DNA of 64,000 bases, from assembly GCA_006384855.1 (NCBI GenBank), contig VCJN01000861.1, forward strand, positions 1-64,000. The letters are read 5' to 3'. The notes under the pieces were generated by a model that saw only the letters and a list, made by a program, of their open reading frames with translations, was not told the DNA's origin and did no database searches. A program made the position numbers and the translations under genes. This DNA is from Tetraselmis striata (lineage: Eukaryota; Chlorophyta; Chlorodendrophyceae; Chlorodendrales; Chlorodendraceae). Positions 32,912 through 43,165 of the stretch are shown here, piece after piece; positions within the stretch are counted from its first letter, which is position 1, and each line of letters begins with the position of its first letter.

Positions 32912-33419
32912 CTGCGGGCTCGTCGATTACGTAAGTGCGTCGTTTTACTGACAGAGTGCCACCGGGACGGCTACTGTTCGCAAAGTACTCGGCAGCAGCG
33001 GTTAGGTTCCCGGCGGTTGGCCGGTAGTTGCTGGACGGGTTTGCAGTAGCTCCAGTACGGGTTTGCGGGGCTAGGTTCAGGTAGGAGGGCCGCCCCGCGC
33101 GCCCTTCGCGCTCATAGCGCCTGTCCCGTGCGTAACGTACACGCGCGAAACTTGGTCGTTGCGAACCGGTTGTAACTCGTAGTGTAACAACCGACGAACG
33201 CAGAGATGGGGTTGTAAGAAAGGCGGATGGTTGAGCCGCCATGTGCAGGTGTGCGGATGGTTGAGCCGCACTCGGCTGTAGCTGTAAGAAGCGCCGCACC
33301 GAGGAAGGTCTAAATGAAGTCTGTAAGGTGGGGGGGTCAGGTCCTGACACAGGGCGCTCATCCCGTCGTTGAGCTGCAAGGGTGCGCCTTGCGGCGGTCA
33401 CCGAAAGGTGGCCTCGCAA
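32769..33419 (-). CDS. ORF2 of the split-repeat element, unknown
   Basis: This open frame of about 216 codons lies between the Gag-like ORF and the recombinase. It is rich in Pro, Ser, Arg and Ala (RVRYARDRRYEREGRAGRPS, NYRPTAGNLTAAAEYFANSS, RRTYVIDEPAAIALWAASL). It overlaps the start of the recombinase frame by about 140 bases. No reverse-transcriptase motif is visible. It may be translated as an N-terminal extension of the recombinase through splicing, or may not be coding at its 5' end. Confidence 0.45.
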   Translation of the reverse strand: MRGHLSVTAARRTLAAQRRDERPVSGPDPPTLQTSFRPSSVRRFLQLQPSAAQPSAHLHMAAQPSAFLTTPSLRSSVVTLRVTTGSQRPSFARVRYARDRRYEREGRAGRPSYLNLAPQTRTGATANPSSNYRPTAGNLTAAAEYFANSSRPGGTLSVKRRTYVIDEPAAIALWAASLRSRRVRLRRARPADARPALQLPQRSDPQELRRQVGSVR

Positions 33420-33455
33420 GGCTCCTGCAGCTCCGACGAACGGCGCCCCACACCG

Positions 33456-34331
33456 TCACTCGTGCTCACCTTCGCGGCCACGTCCACGTCCGCCGCCACG
33501 TCCTCGCCCACGCCCGCGACCTGCAGCTGCAGCCGCCACTCGAGAAGTAGCGGTCGCCTTGGCGCTGCTGGCAACGGTCGCCTCGAAAACACGACGCTCG
33601 TAGTCCCGCATGAGGTCCCCAAAGATCGCGGAACCCAGATGCTCCGAAGCAGGCTGAAAATGCTGAGCTCGCAGCACATCCAGAACACCTTGGTCACCGT
33701 GCACACGCTTGATCTCATTGAGCTTCCGTAGGAAGGCCAAACGAAACCGAAACGCCTTGTCGATGGCCTCGGCGTGGTTCCGGGCTCTCGCGAGGTAGGG
33801 GGTGAAGTCCTGGTTGCTGGAAGGGACGTAGGGCAGTAGCTCGTCGAGCGCCACGAAAAGGGCGGCCATGTGGGCCCCGAAACACGACATCCACAAGTAC
33901 TCCTCCTGGGCCGGCAGACGCCGGTCATCCTGCTTGAGGTACTCGTTCGTTAGGTCGGTGCTCAAAGGGAAAAGTCCAGGCACTCGGCTGACCGGTCGAA
34001 CGGCCTCGTAACCAGACTCTGCTCTCTGCAGTAGCTCTGGCACCGCGAGGTAATCATCCTCGGCACTCACGGATTTTGCTCCGACACGGCCGCTCTGGGC
34101 TAGCTCTAGCAAGTCGGGGCGCTCTGCGGCTCCCCCGCTGCCTGTCGGCTGTCTCGCGAAGCGCTGCCCTGAGCCGGAGCCATGTGCCCCTTCTCCATCA
34201 ACAACGCGATCACGAGCCGTCAGTTGTGCCACAGCTGTAGCCAGCTCTCGCAGTAATGAAGACTGGGCCCTCATATCTGCGTTCAGCGACTGCAGCGTCG
34301 GCTCAGCGACGGGTTCTTCTCCATCTGACAT
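33456..34331 (-). CDS. Gag-like ORF with RG-rich tail
   Basis: ATG at 34331 opens a 291-residue protein (MSDGEEPVAEPTLQSLNADM). A helical N-terminus (LRELATAVAQLTARDR) leads to a more structured middle (YLWMSCFGAHMAALFVALDE, RNHAEAIDKAFRFRLAFLRK). The tail is a run of RG repeats (GRGRGRGRGGGRGRG) typical of RNA-binding C-termini. Position 1 in the element and the RG tail suggest a Gag-like nucleic-acid-packaging protein. There are no zinc knuckles. Confidence 0.65.
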   Translation of the reverse strand: MSDGEEPVAEPTLQSLNADMRAQSSLLRELATAVAQLTARDRVVDGEGAHGSGSGQRFARQPTGSGGAAERPDLLELAQSGRVGAKSVSAEDDYLAVPELLQRAESGYEAVRPVSRVPGLFPLSTDLTNEYLKQDDRRLPAQEEYLWMSCFGAHMAALFVALDELLPYVPSSNQDFTPYLARARNHAEAIDKAFRFRLAFLRKLNEIKRVHGDQGVLDVLRAQHFQPASEHLGSAIFGDLMRDYERRVFEATVASSAKATATSRVAAAAAGRGRGRGRGGGRGRGREGEHE

Positions 34332-34444
34332 AGTAACGCACGGACGTACGGACGAGAATATCACACTCGGGTGGCGAGCCGGGTGTGGTCTTGAACAACC
34401 TGGGGTGACCTTGCTCGCAACGGGTTACGAGACAGTTTTTACAT

Positions 34445-34630
34445 CGCTGCGTGGAACGCAGCGAAAACTGGAAGATGGCAGGCTCAGCTGTTCTGACTGC
34501 TTTTATGTCTACTCGTGCTGCACCCAACAAGGGCGCAACAACAGTTACTAGTTCCCGTACCACTGCGCAGCACTTGTAGCTGACAAGCGGTTAGGTCAAG
34601 GATGGAAACCCCATAAACTAGTTTAGATCA
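34445..34630. repeat. A1 end of the split direct repeats
   Basis: These 186 bases match 31533-31718 with about two substitutions (TGACT for TGGCT, and GACAAG for GAAAAG). Inside they read AACTGGAAGATGGCAGGCTC and end AAACTAGTTTAGATCA. The interval 34631-35242 beyond it holds no gene. Confidence 0.9.
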
Positions 34631-35242
34631 AACACGAGGTGATGTGAATCTGAGCTTTCGACGTTTTCCACCCCTTAAACTAGAGACCCTCTCAGGCATT
34701 GAATAGTACTGATACCATGCCGCATCGTCACTTTTCATCGCGGGACTTCGTCGCGTCAGCAGCATATGCTGAGTGCAGTAGTGCTTATTCATCAGACAGT
34801 AAATAATGTACAGCGACAATTCACCGCCTACAGGTACTACCCGACTACTCTACCTTCACCCGACTCAAAACCTTCACCCGACTCTATCTATGCCCCCGCC
34901 CGTGCAGCATTCATTGAACCAGCCACCTATTGAAATTGAAATTGAAGCACTGACGTGAATAGAATGAATCGGAGCAGGAAAAAAATAGAACGCATTGTCG
35001 CTATATGGGGATATCAACCAGCCGGGCCGGCCATCGTGGGCTGCGTGATCCTGCAACGCAGCCCACCCATCCGTACGGCGTTATTGTTGCGTTGATGTTT
35101 TCCCGCTAGCGACTGCTACGGCCGCCTACGACCACCCTGCGCCTTGCGTTCGATAGACGGGTGCATTGCTGCCGATCTCACGCAACCCCGTTGTTGCCGC
35201 CGAGCTCCGCCTCCCGTTCCCCTCCCGTTACCCACCGACCCC

Positions 35243-37955
35243 ATGTTCCGCCCTCACAGTAGCGCCCCGCCAGGGAGCCCTCACACGTCCTGCGCCATGC
35301 CGACTATTTACAGTCGAGTGCTGCCACGGGGTGCACCTCTCCAGAAGCGACTGCCGCACGCCGGGCGGCACGGCTCATCGGCCCCCACAGCGGGCGGCGG
35401 GAATGCTGTGGGCGCGCACAGCATGGTGTGGACGGGAGGATGGAGCGAGGCCGACATGCGGTGAGGGCCACCATTTGTAAAGGGAGAGCTTATGAGTCCC
35501 TGTCGATTCGGGGGACGGAAGGCAGCCATCGCGCTATCGTGGTTGCAAGCTGCTGGGTCACTCGCCACGTCACATTTGCCGCGTCGTCGCTTGGTTACAG
35601 TCACCCCTCGTCCACTTCTAAGCCGATGTAAATTCATGTGCGCGCGATGTGACAGACTGGCTATTGGCGGCGCCAAAGCGGCGGGTTACGACCTGGTGGA
35701 GGGTGCGCCCGCCCCCCCCCCCCCCCCCCCCCCCCCTTTCCACTCCCATCTGCGCAGAGGTATAGGAAATCGCAGCTAGGTTCATACTCTGCCATCCATG
35801 ACAGTGGTATTCCTTGGCGCTGCTGGTGACCGCAGTCGCCACGCTCAACCCGGCCACCTTCCTGGGCAAGGCCAGCGCGACGCGAGCGGTGCTGGAGGAG
35901 ATGGAGATGTCCGTCGCCAACAGCCTGGTGCGCTTACACCCTCACAGACCCCACGCCCTACTCTCGTGCTCAGTGCAGCGAGCCAACGGCAGAAGGCACA
36001 CCGGATGCCCTCCCCCCCCCCCCCCCCCCCCCAAATGGCAGGGTCTCCCGCCTGACAAGGACATCAACTCGGAGGACAAGGAATGTGTGGCACGCGGGGT
36101 GGAGGAGCTGACGGCCGCGGTGGAGGTGAGCTGCCCCCCACGGCTGGGAGACCACTGTCCACATGTTCTGTTTTTCTCAATATTTTTATCAGTTTACCGT
36201 ATTTACGTTGGTACATTTCCTTGAAATTTTTGTCTTGATGTTCAATTATTATAAAGTACGGGAAGCGTTGATTAATGTCGTTATTGTTGATGTTTTAAAG
36301 TTACTGACATTTGTACATGGGTTCACTGCAGCTCACTGTGGCGGCTGCGGGCTGAGCTGTGTCGTCCCTTATGCACAGGTCGCGCATCGCATGGGCTCCA
36401 AGTACGTGTGCGGCGTCATCTACTGCGCGCTGCAGAAGTACCCGGGGCCGCCTACGCCCGCCGGCCGCCGCAACTGCGCCGCTGCGATCGCGCAGGTGGC
36501 CGACATCGCGGCGGACAAGGGTGTCACCCTGGGGCTGGAGGTCCCCATCCCCCCCCCCCCCCCCCCCCACCTCCCTGCTGCCGGCCCCGCCCGCCTCGGA
36601 GGCCAGCATGTTGAGTCGATGACTTTGGCTCAGAGCCGAGGACGCATCGCTGAGGTAGTTGGATGTGCCGCCGCAGGTGGTGAACCGCTACGAGACCAAT
36701 CTGCTCAACACCGCAGCGCAGGTGCGGATGAGGCATGGGCCTCCTTGACGGTCTGGGTGCGCTGCATTGGTAGGCCGCGGCCATTTAGCGGGCCCCCCCC
36801 CCCCCCCCCAATGCCCCCGCTGACCCAGCCCGCGGCTCCCTGTGGTGCGGCGCTTCCCAGGCAATGGACTTCATCTCGGACGTGGGCCGCGACAACGTGA
36901 TGGTCCACCTTGACACGTACCACATGAACATCGAGGAGGTCAGCATGCAGGATGCGGTGCGCACGTGTGGCAACAAACTCGGGTGCGTCCCCCCCCCCCC
37001 CCCCCCCCCCACCACCACCACCTTCCTAACTGAATACAGTGTTAATACTATCCAGACAACCTCATTTATTCCTATAATTGACCTATCAACTCAGTTTATG
37101 AACTTGTTAACTTGTTCATTATACCGCACTTGTTAATTTGTGAACTTGTTAACTGTTCATTGTGCCTTTAATAACTCATTCACAGGCGCATCAAATTCAC
37201 GATGCCGATGCCTTTTCTGTTCTGCCTGTCAATACTCTAACCATGTGCTTTCAACAAACACCGTGTGCGCATCATGTGGTGCAACATCACACACACCCCG
37301 AAGCAAGTAAACACAGCGTTGCATGCCTCTGGAGCAGCCTTGCTTTTTCACACGCGCTTCCTCAGGCTCCGCGTCCCTGCTGGCTGCCCCCCCCCCCCCC
37401 CCCCTAGGTATGTGCACGTGGGAGAGTCGCACCGCGGCCACCTGGGCACCGGCTCCGTTGACTTCCGCGGCCTCTTTGATGCGCTGGCCGCCATCGACTA
37501 CAGGCACGCGCGCCCTTTTCTCACGCGACGGCGCACTCCATGCCGCCAGTCCCGGTTGGCAGCGACAGCCAGGGCGCTGACTATCCGCCGCCGTGTGCTG
37601 TCCCGCTGTAGCGGACCCATTACGTTTGAGAGCTTCTCCTCTCGGGTGGTCAGCCTGGACCTGTCCAACACGCTCGCTGTCTGGAGGGAAATGTGGGCGC
37701 CCCCCCCCCCCCCCCCCCCCCCAACAGTACTCGCACCCCGGCCTGCCGCATGCACCCCCTCTGGCACTGCGATCATCAGCCAGGTGGACTCTCAAAAACA
37801 CACGGAGATCTAGCATGTACGGCCCGGCGCAAGGGCCCGGCAGGACTGACGGCCAGGGGCGCACGCGCAGGTGGGACGACTCCGACGACCTGGCGGTGCG
37901 CTCCAAGGCCTTCATCGATGCGCACCTGGCGAACGCAGCGGCGCTGCGGCCTTGA
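35243..37955 (+). CDS. Ketose 3-epimerase (D-tagatose/D-psicose 3-epimerase family)
   Basis: This family interconverts ketohexoses at C3 with a divalent metal. Ten exons join exactly: 35243-35460, 35656-35702, 35836-35927, 36042-36125, 36379-36540, 36677-36721, 36861-36982, 37408-37503, 37612-37692 and 37871-37955, giving 343 residues. The TIM-barrel landmarks are HSMVWTGGWSEADMR, DKDINSEDKECVARG, YVCGVIYCALQKYPGPP, GLEVVNRYETNLLNTAAQ, VHLDTYHMNIEE, HVGESHRGHLGTGSVDF and GPITFESFSS. These carry the metal and catalytic residues (Glu in LGLE, Asp and His in HLDTYH, Glu in TFES). An N-terminal extension of about 55 residues may be a targeting peptide. Intron 8 is a GC-AG intron. Substrate is inferred from family only. 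Confidence 0.93.
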
Positions 37956-38187
37956 AGCCCCCCCCCCCCCCCCCCCCCAACCCCCACCCCACCCCGGCTT
38001 CCCCCCGCCCTCTCCTCTCCTCTCCCAGGCCGACACCCTGGTCTGCCTCTGTGCCGGTAGAGCTTCCCGTGGTCGACTGACAAATGCGCGCATCGGCTCA
38101 AATGCATCCAACATGACATATGAATGGCAGCGCTTCCCTGCGCACCAGTGTCCGCCGATATAAGCGTGACCGCCCATGGTAAATACA

Positions 38188-38192
38188 TGTAA
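38188..38192 (+). terminator. TGTAA signal, ketose epimerase gene
   Basis: TGTAA occurs 233 bases after the stop codon in an AT-rich context (TACATGTAAATATTTAA). The 3' region also has a C run at 37959-37978. Confidence 0.35.
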
Positions 38193-38431
38193 ATATTTAA
38201 ACGTGTGTATGCGCATCCGCCGTATGTATTGTTTCACGCGGCCGCCGAGCGGCACCCCGAAGGCTGTGCCGCACAACGTGGGTGCAAGGTCGATTTCGAG
38301 CCGGCTTGCCGGACGAGCCGCCCCACACGGTCGTGCGGTTGCCGGCTGCCATGTTCGCTCCCGAGTGAGGGGGGAAGGAGGGCGACCCTTCCCACGCGGC
38401 AGGCGACCTCGCGGATCAGGGGTGGGCTGCG

Positions 38432-41188
38432 TCAGGGCGCCCTCGCCTCCGCCCGGCCGCGCAGCGCCTGGATGATGTCCCCGAGCTCCTGGCTGAAGCG
38501 CTGCTCCGCCGCCAGGTCCCCCCGCAGCGCGTCCTTCTCCTCCACCAGCTCCTCCACCTGCCCCCGCCGGCATGCGCACGCCCATGAGCTTTATCCCTAT
38601 AACCATGAGACTCGCGGATAACCGCATCCCCCATTTGAGGTCTAGAATACTAAGGGATGCCCACGCGCCAACCGCATGAATGGCCTTATTCAACATTACC
38701 AAGTCTGGAATATGTTATTGTTCTCATCATAATTACTATTTTCAAGTCTAATAATTAAGTTATTTTAATATTGATATACTAATATATTATTAATTGGCAT
38801 TGTGCAATCGAGTCTGGATTGATATAATTATTAATAAGTCTGGAACTGGGCTTGCATGAAGCCTAGCAGAAATATTCGTTATATCTTCGCTTTGCTTTCG
38901 TCTGTATTTGATCTCTGGCAGGCAGGGCGGGCTATTCTTCCCGCCATCGTCAGCAGTGTTCGCATGGCGACCGCTGCGGTCGGGTGGCTCCCGTAGGTGA
39001 GTCGGCACCCGTGTGGTTCTGGGCAGCACGAATTATGGGTTCCGGCGGCGGGGGGGGGGGGGGGGGGGTTCACCTGCTCCCGCAGCTCCTCCACCACGCC
39101 TGCCATCTCCTGCGCGTGCTCCCACTCCCGCGACGCCGCCGCCTTGAGCTCCCGGGCCTTGGCCGCCAGCGCGTCCCGCTCCGCCGCCACGCCCTGCAGC
39201 GCCCCGCGGGCCTCCGCCGCTGCCGCCTCCGCCGCCTCCGCCCGCGCCGTCGCCTCGGCGCCCGCCTTGTGGGCGGCCTCCAGGGCGGTACGGCACTCGG
39301 CGAGCTCCCCGCGGGCGCTGTCCCGCTCCGCCTGCACCTCCGCCACCTTCCCACCAGAATCACAACACGCAACGTGGTGCTCTGAATCTCCGGTGCAGGA
39401 CCACCCAGCCACCCACCCAGTCCCGGTTCCGGAACTGCAGATGCGAGCAGGGTTGGCCGTATAAACCAGGGTTGGGCTGCAGTATCTACTGCACTGCAGA
39501 CTGCAGTACTTCCCGAAAAGCGGCTGCAGTGCAGTTACCCAAAGTGCCCCACATATATGCCCTTCTCTGTCCCGCCCTTCCCTATAATCAACAGTTTCAG
39601 TGCTACTGCAGTCTGCACTACAGCTCGCACTGCAGCCTGCAGTACTGCAGCCTGTTGACTGCTGCCTGCACTACAGCCTGCCTGCAGCCTGCAGTACTGC
39701 ACTGCAGCCTGCAGTACTGGAAAGTGGACTGCAGCCCAACCCTGGTGCAAACGCAGGGGTAGCGACTAATTGCCCTTAGTCCGCTCAGTTGTTAACCGCG
39801 CGCAACCCGTTGACCTCACCACCGAGAAAAGTGGGAAACGCACACCCATAATTATTACCATCATAGATTCCAGTGGCCTGAATCTTTTTACCTGGTCTAC
39901 ACCTGTACAAGGCCAGCCACGTGAGGCTGTGAGGGCGCCCAGCATGTATAATAAAACGGCACTTTGTGACCCTGCTGAGTTGCGCTTGGGCGATTGAGTA
40001 CCGAGGTCGGCGCGTAGCCAAGGTTCCGCTCAGTTAAGCAAGCTCAACGCGGACTGCCGCACCATCCCGGCGGGGGCGCGCACCTGCTGGTACGCGCGCT
40101 GCTGCTCCTGCTCCGCCAGCCCCCGCTCCGCGCCCGCCTGCTTCCCCGCGGCCTCCAGCTCCCCCGCCAGCCGAGCCGCCTCGCCGCGGGCCTGCGCCAG
40201 GTCCGCCTCCGCGCGGGACAGCGCCGCGCGGGCGTCGGCTGCGCCGCGCCGCTCGGCCTCCAGCGCCGCGGCAGTGGCGTTGCCGCGCGCTTCCAGCTCC
40301 GCCAGCTGCGCTGCCGTGCGGCTTTGGCTTGTGGTCTGGAGAGCCACGAGAGCACGCCCGGCCGCAGAGTCGCTCAGCCAGCTCATCGCTGAAAGACTCC
40401 CCGCCGCTCAAATTCCCTCCAGAAAACTATCAATCGCAGCCAACATCTACCGGTGCCGACGCAGTAATAAGGACACTGCGGATAAGAACCTGCCCTGCCT
40501 GCCAGGGCTCAAATGTAAACGAACCTATTGCGAGACTGTAGCGAATGTTATTATAGGTGGCATGCAACCCCAGTCTGAGTCATATAATAAGGGTCGCCGT
40601 AGGTGCGTCGGCATCCCTAAGCCTCACATCGGGCTTGCATGCCACCTATAGGAACACCCGCTATAGTTCCGCCATAGTTTCATCTGCATTTGGTCCCTGG
40701 CAGGCAGGGAAAGTTGCGATTTGCAGCGTTCTGAATACTGAATTGGCACACATACGGGTAACTCCCTAAAACCCCCTAGAAAGCTCATCCGTGTTGGACA
40801 CGCCCAGGTCCCCAGGTGAAACCGTACATGACCCAAGGTTTCTACCCCGTGCTTCGTGAGGGACCCATGACATCCTACGCGACTCCTGACACAAGGGAAA
40901 AAGGGGGTAGTCTGGGAGGAGGGAGCGCACGTGCTGCTGGCTGATGTGCATCGCACGCTTCTGCTCCGCCGCCGTCTCACGCCGGCTTGCCGCCAGCGCC
41001 TCCTCCAGCTCCCCCAGCCGCAGCTGCAGCGCCTCCTGGCTCGCGCCCGCCTCACCCGTGCGGGCCTTCTCCGCAGCGAGCTCCTCCTGATACGCAGCGG
41101 TCGCTCAGCACACCTAGCCCCTACCCCATTCAATCAAGATGCAAATCCGATGCAAGAGCATTATATGTGTATCTGTATATGTACCTGT

Positions 41189-41222
<34 letters not shown>

Positions 41223-41303
41223 GTCTGTGTGTGTGTGTATATGCACCTGTATATGTATATGTATATGTATGTATATATAATATGTTTATGTATATGTACC
41301 TGT

Positions 41304-41345
<42 letters not shown>

Positions 41346-41414
41346 GTGTGTGTGTGTATATGCACCTGTGTATGTATATGTATGTATATATTATATGTTT
41401 ATGTATATGTACCT

Positions 41415-41458
<44 letters not shown>

Positions 41459-43165
41459 GTCTGTGTGTGTATATGCACATGTATATGTATATGTATGTAT
41501 ATATATTATACACACACATATATATGATATATGTATATGTGTGTGTATATGTATATGTTCATAATTATGTCTATGTCTATGTCTATGTCTATGTCTATAT
41601 CTATGTCTATGTCGATGTCGATGTCTATGTCTATGTCTATGTATGTTTATGGGCATGAGTAAGCTTCAGAGCCTGGCGATCTTGGCACTGCACAACCCTG
41701 CCACATCCCTGTGTATGATGTAGAGCATTGCATCCTGCCCGGCCGATATTATTGCCCCCACCCAGACGCCGACTGATGCTTTGAGCAGGGGACGGGCATG
41801 GCGGTAGGGCTGATCCATGTGGGCGGTCCCACCCACCCGCAGGCGCATGAGGTGCTCGTCCATCTTGGCACGCGCCCCCAGCAGCGCCTCGTTGTCCGCC
41901 ATCAGGGCCTCGTTGTCCTCCAGCAGGCGCTGTGCGCCGCGCTCCGCCGCCGCCGCCGCCTCCTCCTGCAGCGCGCCACGCCGCACCGCTCCCTGCGCCT
42001 CCTCCGTCAGCTGCGCCGCCGCCTCCGCCTGCTCCTGCACCCGCATCTCCAGGTCCCTGGGGGCGCCGCGGCCAGGCAGTCAGCGCCCAGCGCCCAGCCA
42101 GGTGGCGCAGGGATGAATGTGGGGCAGCAGGGCTGGCGAAGGCGCACTGCAGCATGGCCTCCAGCGTGACCACCCGGCTCTGCGTGGCGCCCATCTCCGT
42201 GCAGTCGGCCTCTAGGCGGTCCCGCTCCGCATGCAGCTCCTGCACGCGCACCTCCAGCGCATTGCGCAGCTCGGTCGAGCGGGCCAGCGCGCTCTCCGGC
42301 CCCTCCGCCGCAGCGAACAGCGCCTCTTCCAGCCGCTGGCGGTCCTCGCGCAGCTCCTGCACCCACACCCTGAGACCCCCGCCAGCGACAATGCCAATGT
42401 ACTCCTCAGTTGAGGTTCCTTGACCAAAAAATATAGGGGGGGATGGCGGGGGGCAGTGGATTGGGAAGGGAAGGGGGGAGGGGGGGGACCTCAGGCGACC
42501 CTCTCTCCGCACGCTAAGTGGCGCAGACGCGGTGTTCTGAGCGTTTCCGGCATCCGACGCGTCGTAGATCGAGGCGTTCAGCAGGCCGGAGGTGTCCGCA
42601 AGTTGCGGACCGCCGGGTCGCGGCGGTGGGCTGGGCGTGGAGCGGTTGTGCGCCCAGACGCCCAGGCCCGCCGGGCTGCCTGCGCTCGGAAGCGCGCTGC
42701 CGGCGACCAGTCCCGGCGCCGACACGTTCAGCTGTCGCAACCGTGCGCCCAGCGCCGCCACCTGCGGCGCCCAAAGGGCGAGGGACCCTCAGCGGCTGCC
42801 GGGCCGGAGCGGCAGCCATCCCCGCATCCTGGCGCGGGCATGAAGAGCGAGCTGACCGTGCTGCTGTGCCACCTGGGTGTCACCGTCCTGCTGGCAACCC
42901 CCACGTTGGCAACGCCCAAAGCAGGCGCGGTTGGGGGCGGTGCACCAGGCGGGCAAGGGCGGCGCCGAGTAAAGTGCAGCCTACCCGCTGCAGGCGCGCC
43001 TCCAGCGCAGGGTCTGCTCCGGGCGGCGTGGGCGGCAACGACCCCATGGCCCTCAGTCGCGTCTGCACGCGGGTAGCACTACTGCTGGCAGCAAAGTCGC
43101 GCTGCGACGCCTCGCCGCCCAGGGGAGAACGGCCGACTCGGTCACCAGCACGAGGTAAGGGTGAA
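38432..43165 (-). CDS. Coiled-coil protein, 5' end not found
   Basis: Eight minus-strand exons join in phase: 43165-42985, 42761-42513, 42356-42148, 42056-41837, 41086-40931, 40335-40084, 39346-39074 and 38557-38432. They give about 554 residues to the stop. After a Ser/Pro-rich N-terminal part (LPPTPPGADPALEARLQR, SGLLNASIYDASDAG) almost everything is heptad-patterned coiled coil: LREDRQRLEEALFAAAE, RLLEDNEALMADNEALL, LQLRLGELEEALAAS, ADLAQARGEAARLAGELEAA, VEELVEEKDALRGDLAAEQ. Such rods scaffold centrosomes, flagella or Golgi; no motif decides which. The first exon here starts in phase 2, so at least one upstream exon is missing. Introns carry a CTGCAG foldback, an inverted MITE and microsatellites. 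Confidence 0.78.
38865..39010. repeat. MITE-like repeat M, copy in a coiled-coil gene intron
   Basis: The family core appears as TTCGTCTGTATTTGATCTCT, GGCAGGCAGGGC, GCAGTGTTCGC and GAGTCGGCACCCG. It is in the last intron of the coiled-coil gene, just before a G run (sense C) at 39051-39068. Confidence 0.6.
39463..39747. repeat. CTGCAG-rich foldback element
   Basis: The ends are inverted copies: CCAGGGTTGGGCTGCAG at the left and CTGCAGCCCAACCCTGG at the right. The interior is a dense array of CTGCAG, CTGCAGT and ACTGCAG units. The whole can fold into a long stem. It lies in a coiled-coil gene intron and looks like a non-autonomous DNA transposon. Confidence 0.75.
40440..40750. repeat. MITE-like repeat M, complete inverted-repeat copy
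   Basis: The left arm (about 40445-40570) and right arm (about 40620-40745) are reverse complements over roughly 120 bases with moderate divergence. Both carry CCCTGCCTGCCAGGG or its complement and TATAGGTGGCATGCAA or its complement. This is the only copy in the window with both arms, so it defines the family as a terminal-inverted-repeat MITE. Confidence 0.75.
41160..41660. repeat. Compound CA / TATG / TCTATG microsatellite
   Basis: Three related units each contain a (AC)n tract, a TATATATA tract, a (GT)n tract and GTATATGTA repeats. They are followed by about 15 repeats of TATGTC-type hexamers to 41650. The block lies wholly in an intron of the coiled-coil gene. Confidence 0.9.

Larger units (their letters stand above)
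31414..34630 (-). mobile_element. Compact tyrosine-recombinase element with split direct repeats
   Basis: Read on the minus strand, the order is A1 (34630-34445), a Gag-like ORF, ORF2, a tyrosine recombinase, B1 (31744-31719), A2 (31718-31533), 93 unique bases, then B2 (31439-31414). A1 and A2 are 186 bases each with about two differences. B1 and B2 are identical over 26 bases and B1 abuts A2. This A1-ORFs-B1-A2-B2 order is the split-direct-repeat design of PAT/Ngaro and algal TOC-type DIRS elements. No reverse transcriptase or RNase H is present in the 3.2 kb. The near-identical repeats suggest recent movement. Confidence 0.88.

Noticed and set aside
40931-41564. Plus-strand ORFs rich in His, Tyr, Ile, Cys and Val over 41100-41660
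   Set aside because: They are translations of CA/TATG microsatellites and of antisense coiled-coil sequence.
41160-41660. Possible CRISPR-like array
   Set aside because: Units are contiguous simple repeats without unique spacers, in a eukaryotic intron.
42840-43076. Plus-strand ORF with a signal-peptide-like start (MKSELTVLLCHLGVTVLL)
   Set aside because: It is antisense to well-phased coiled-coil exons and has no plausible continuation.
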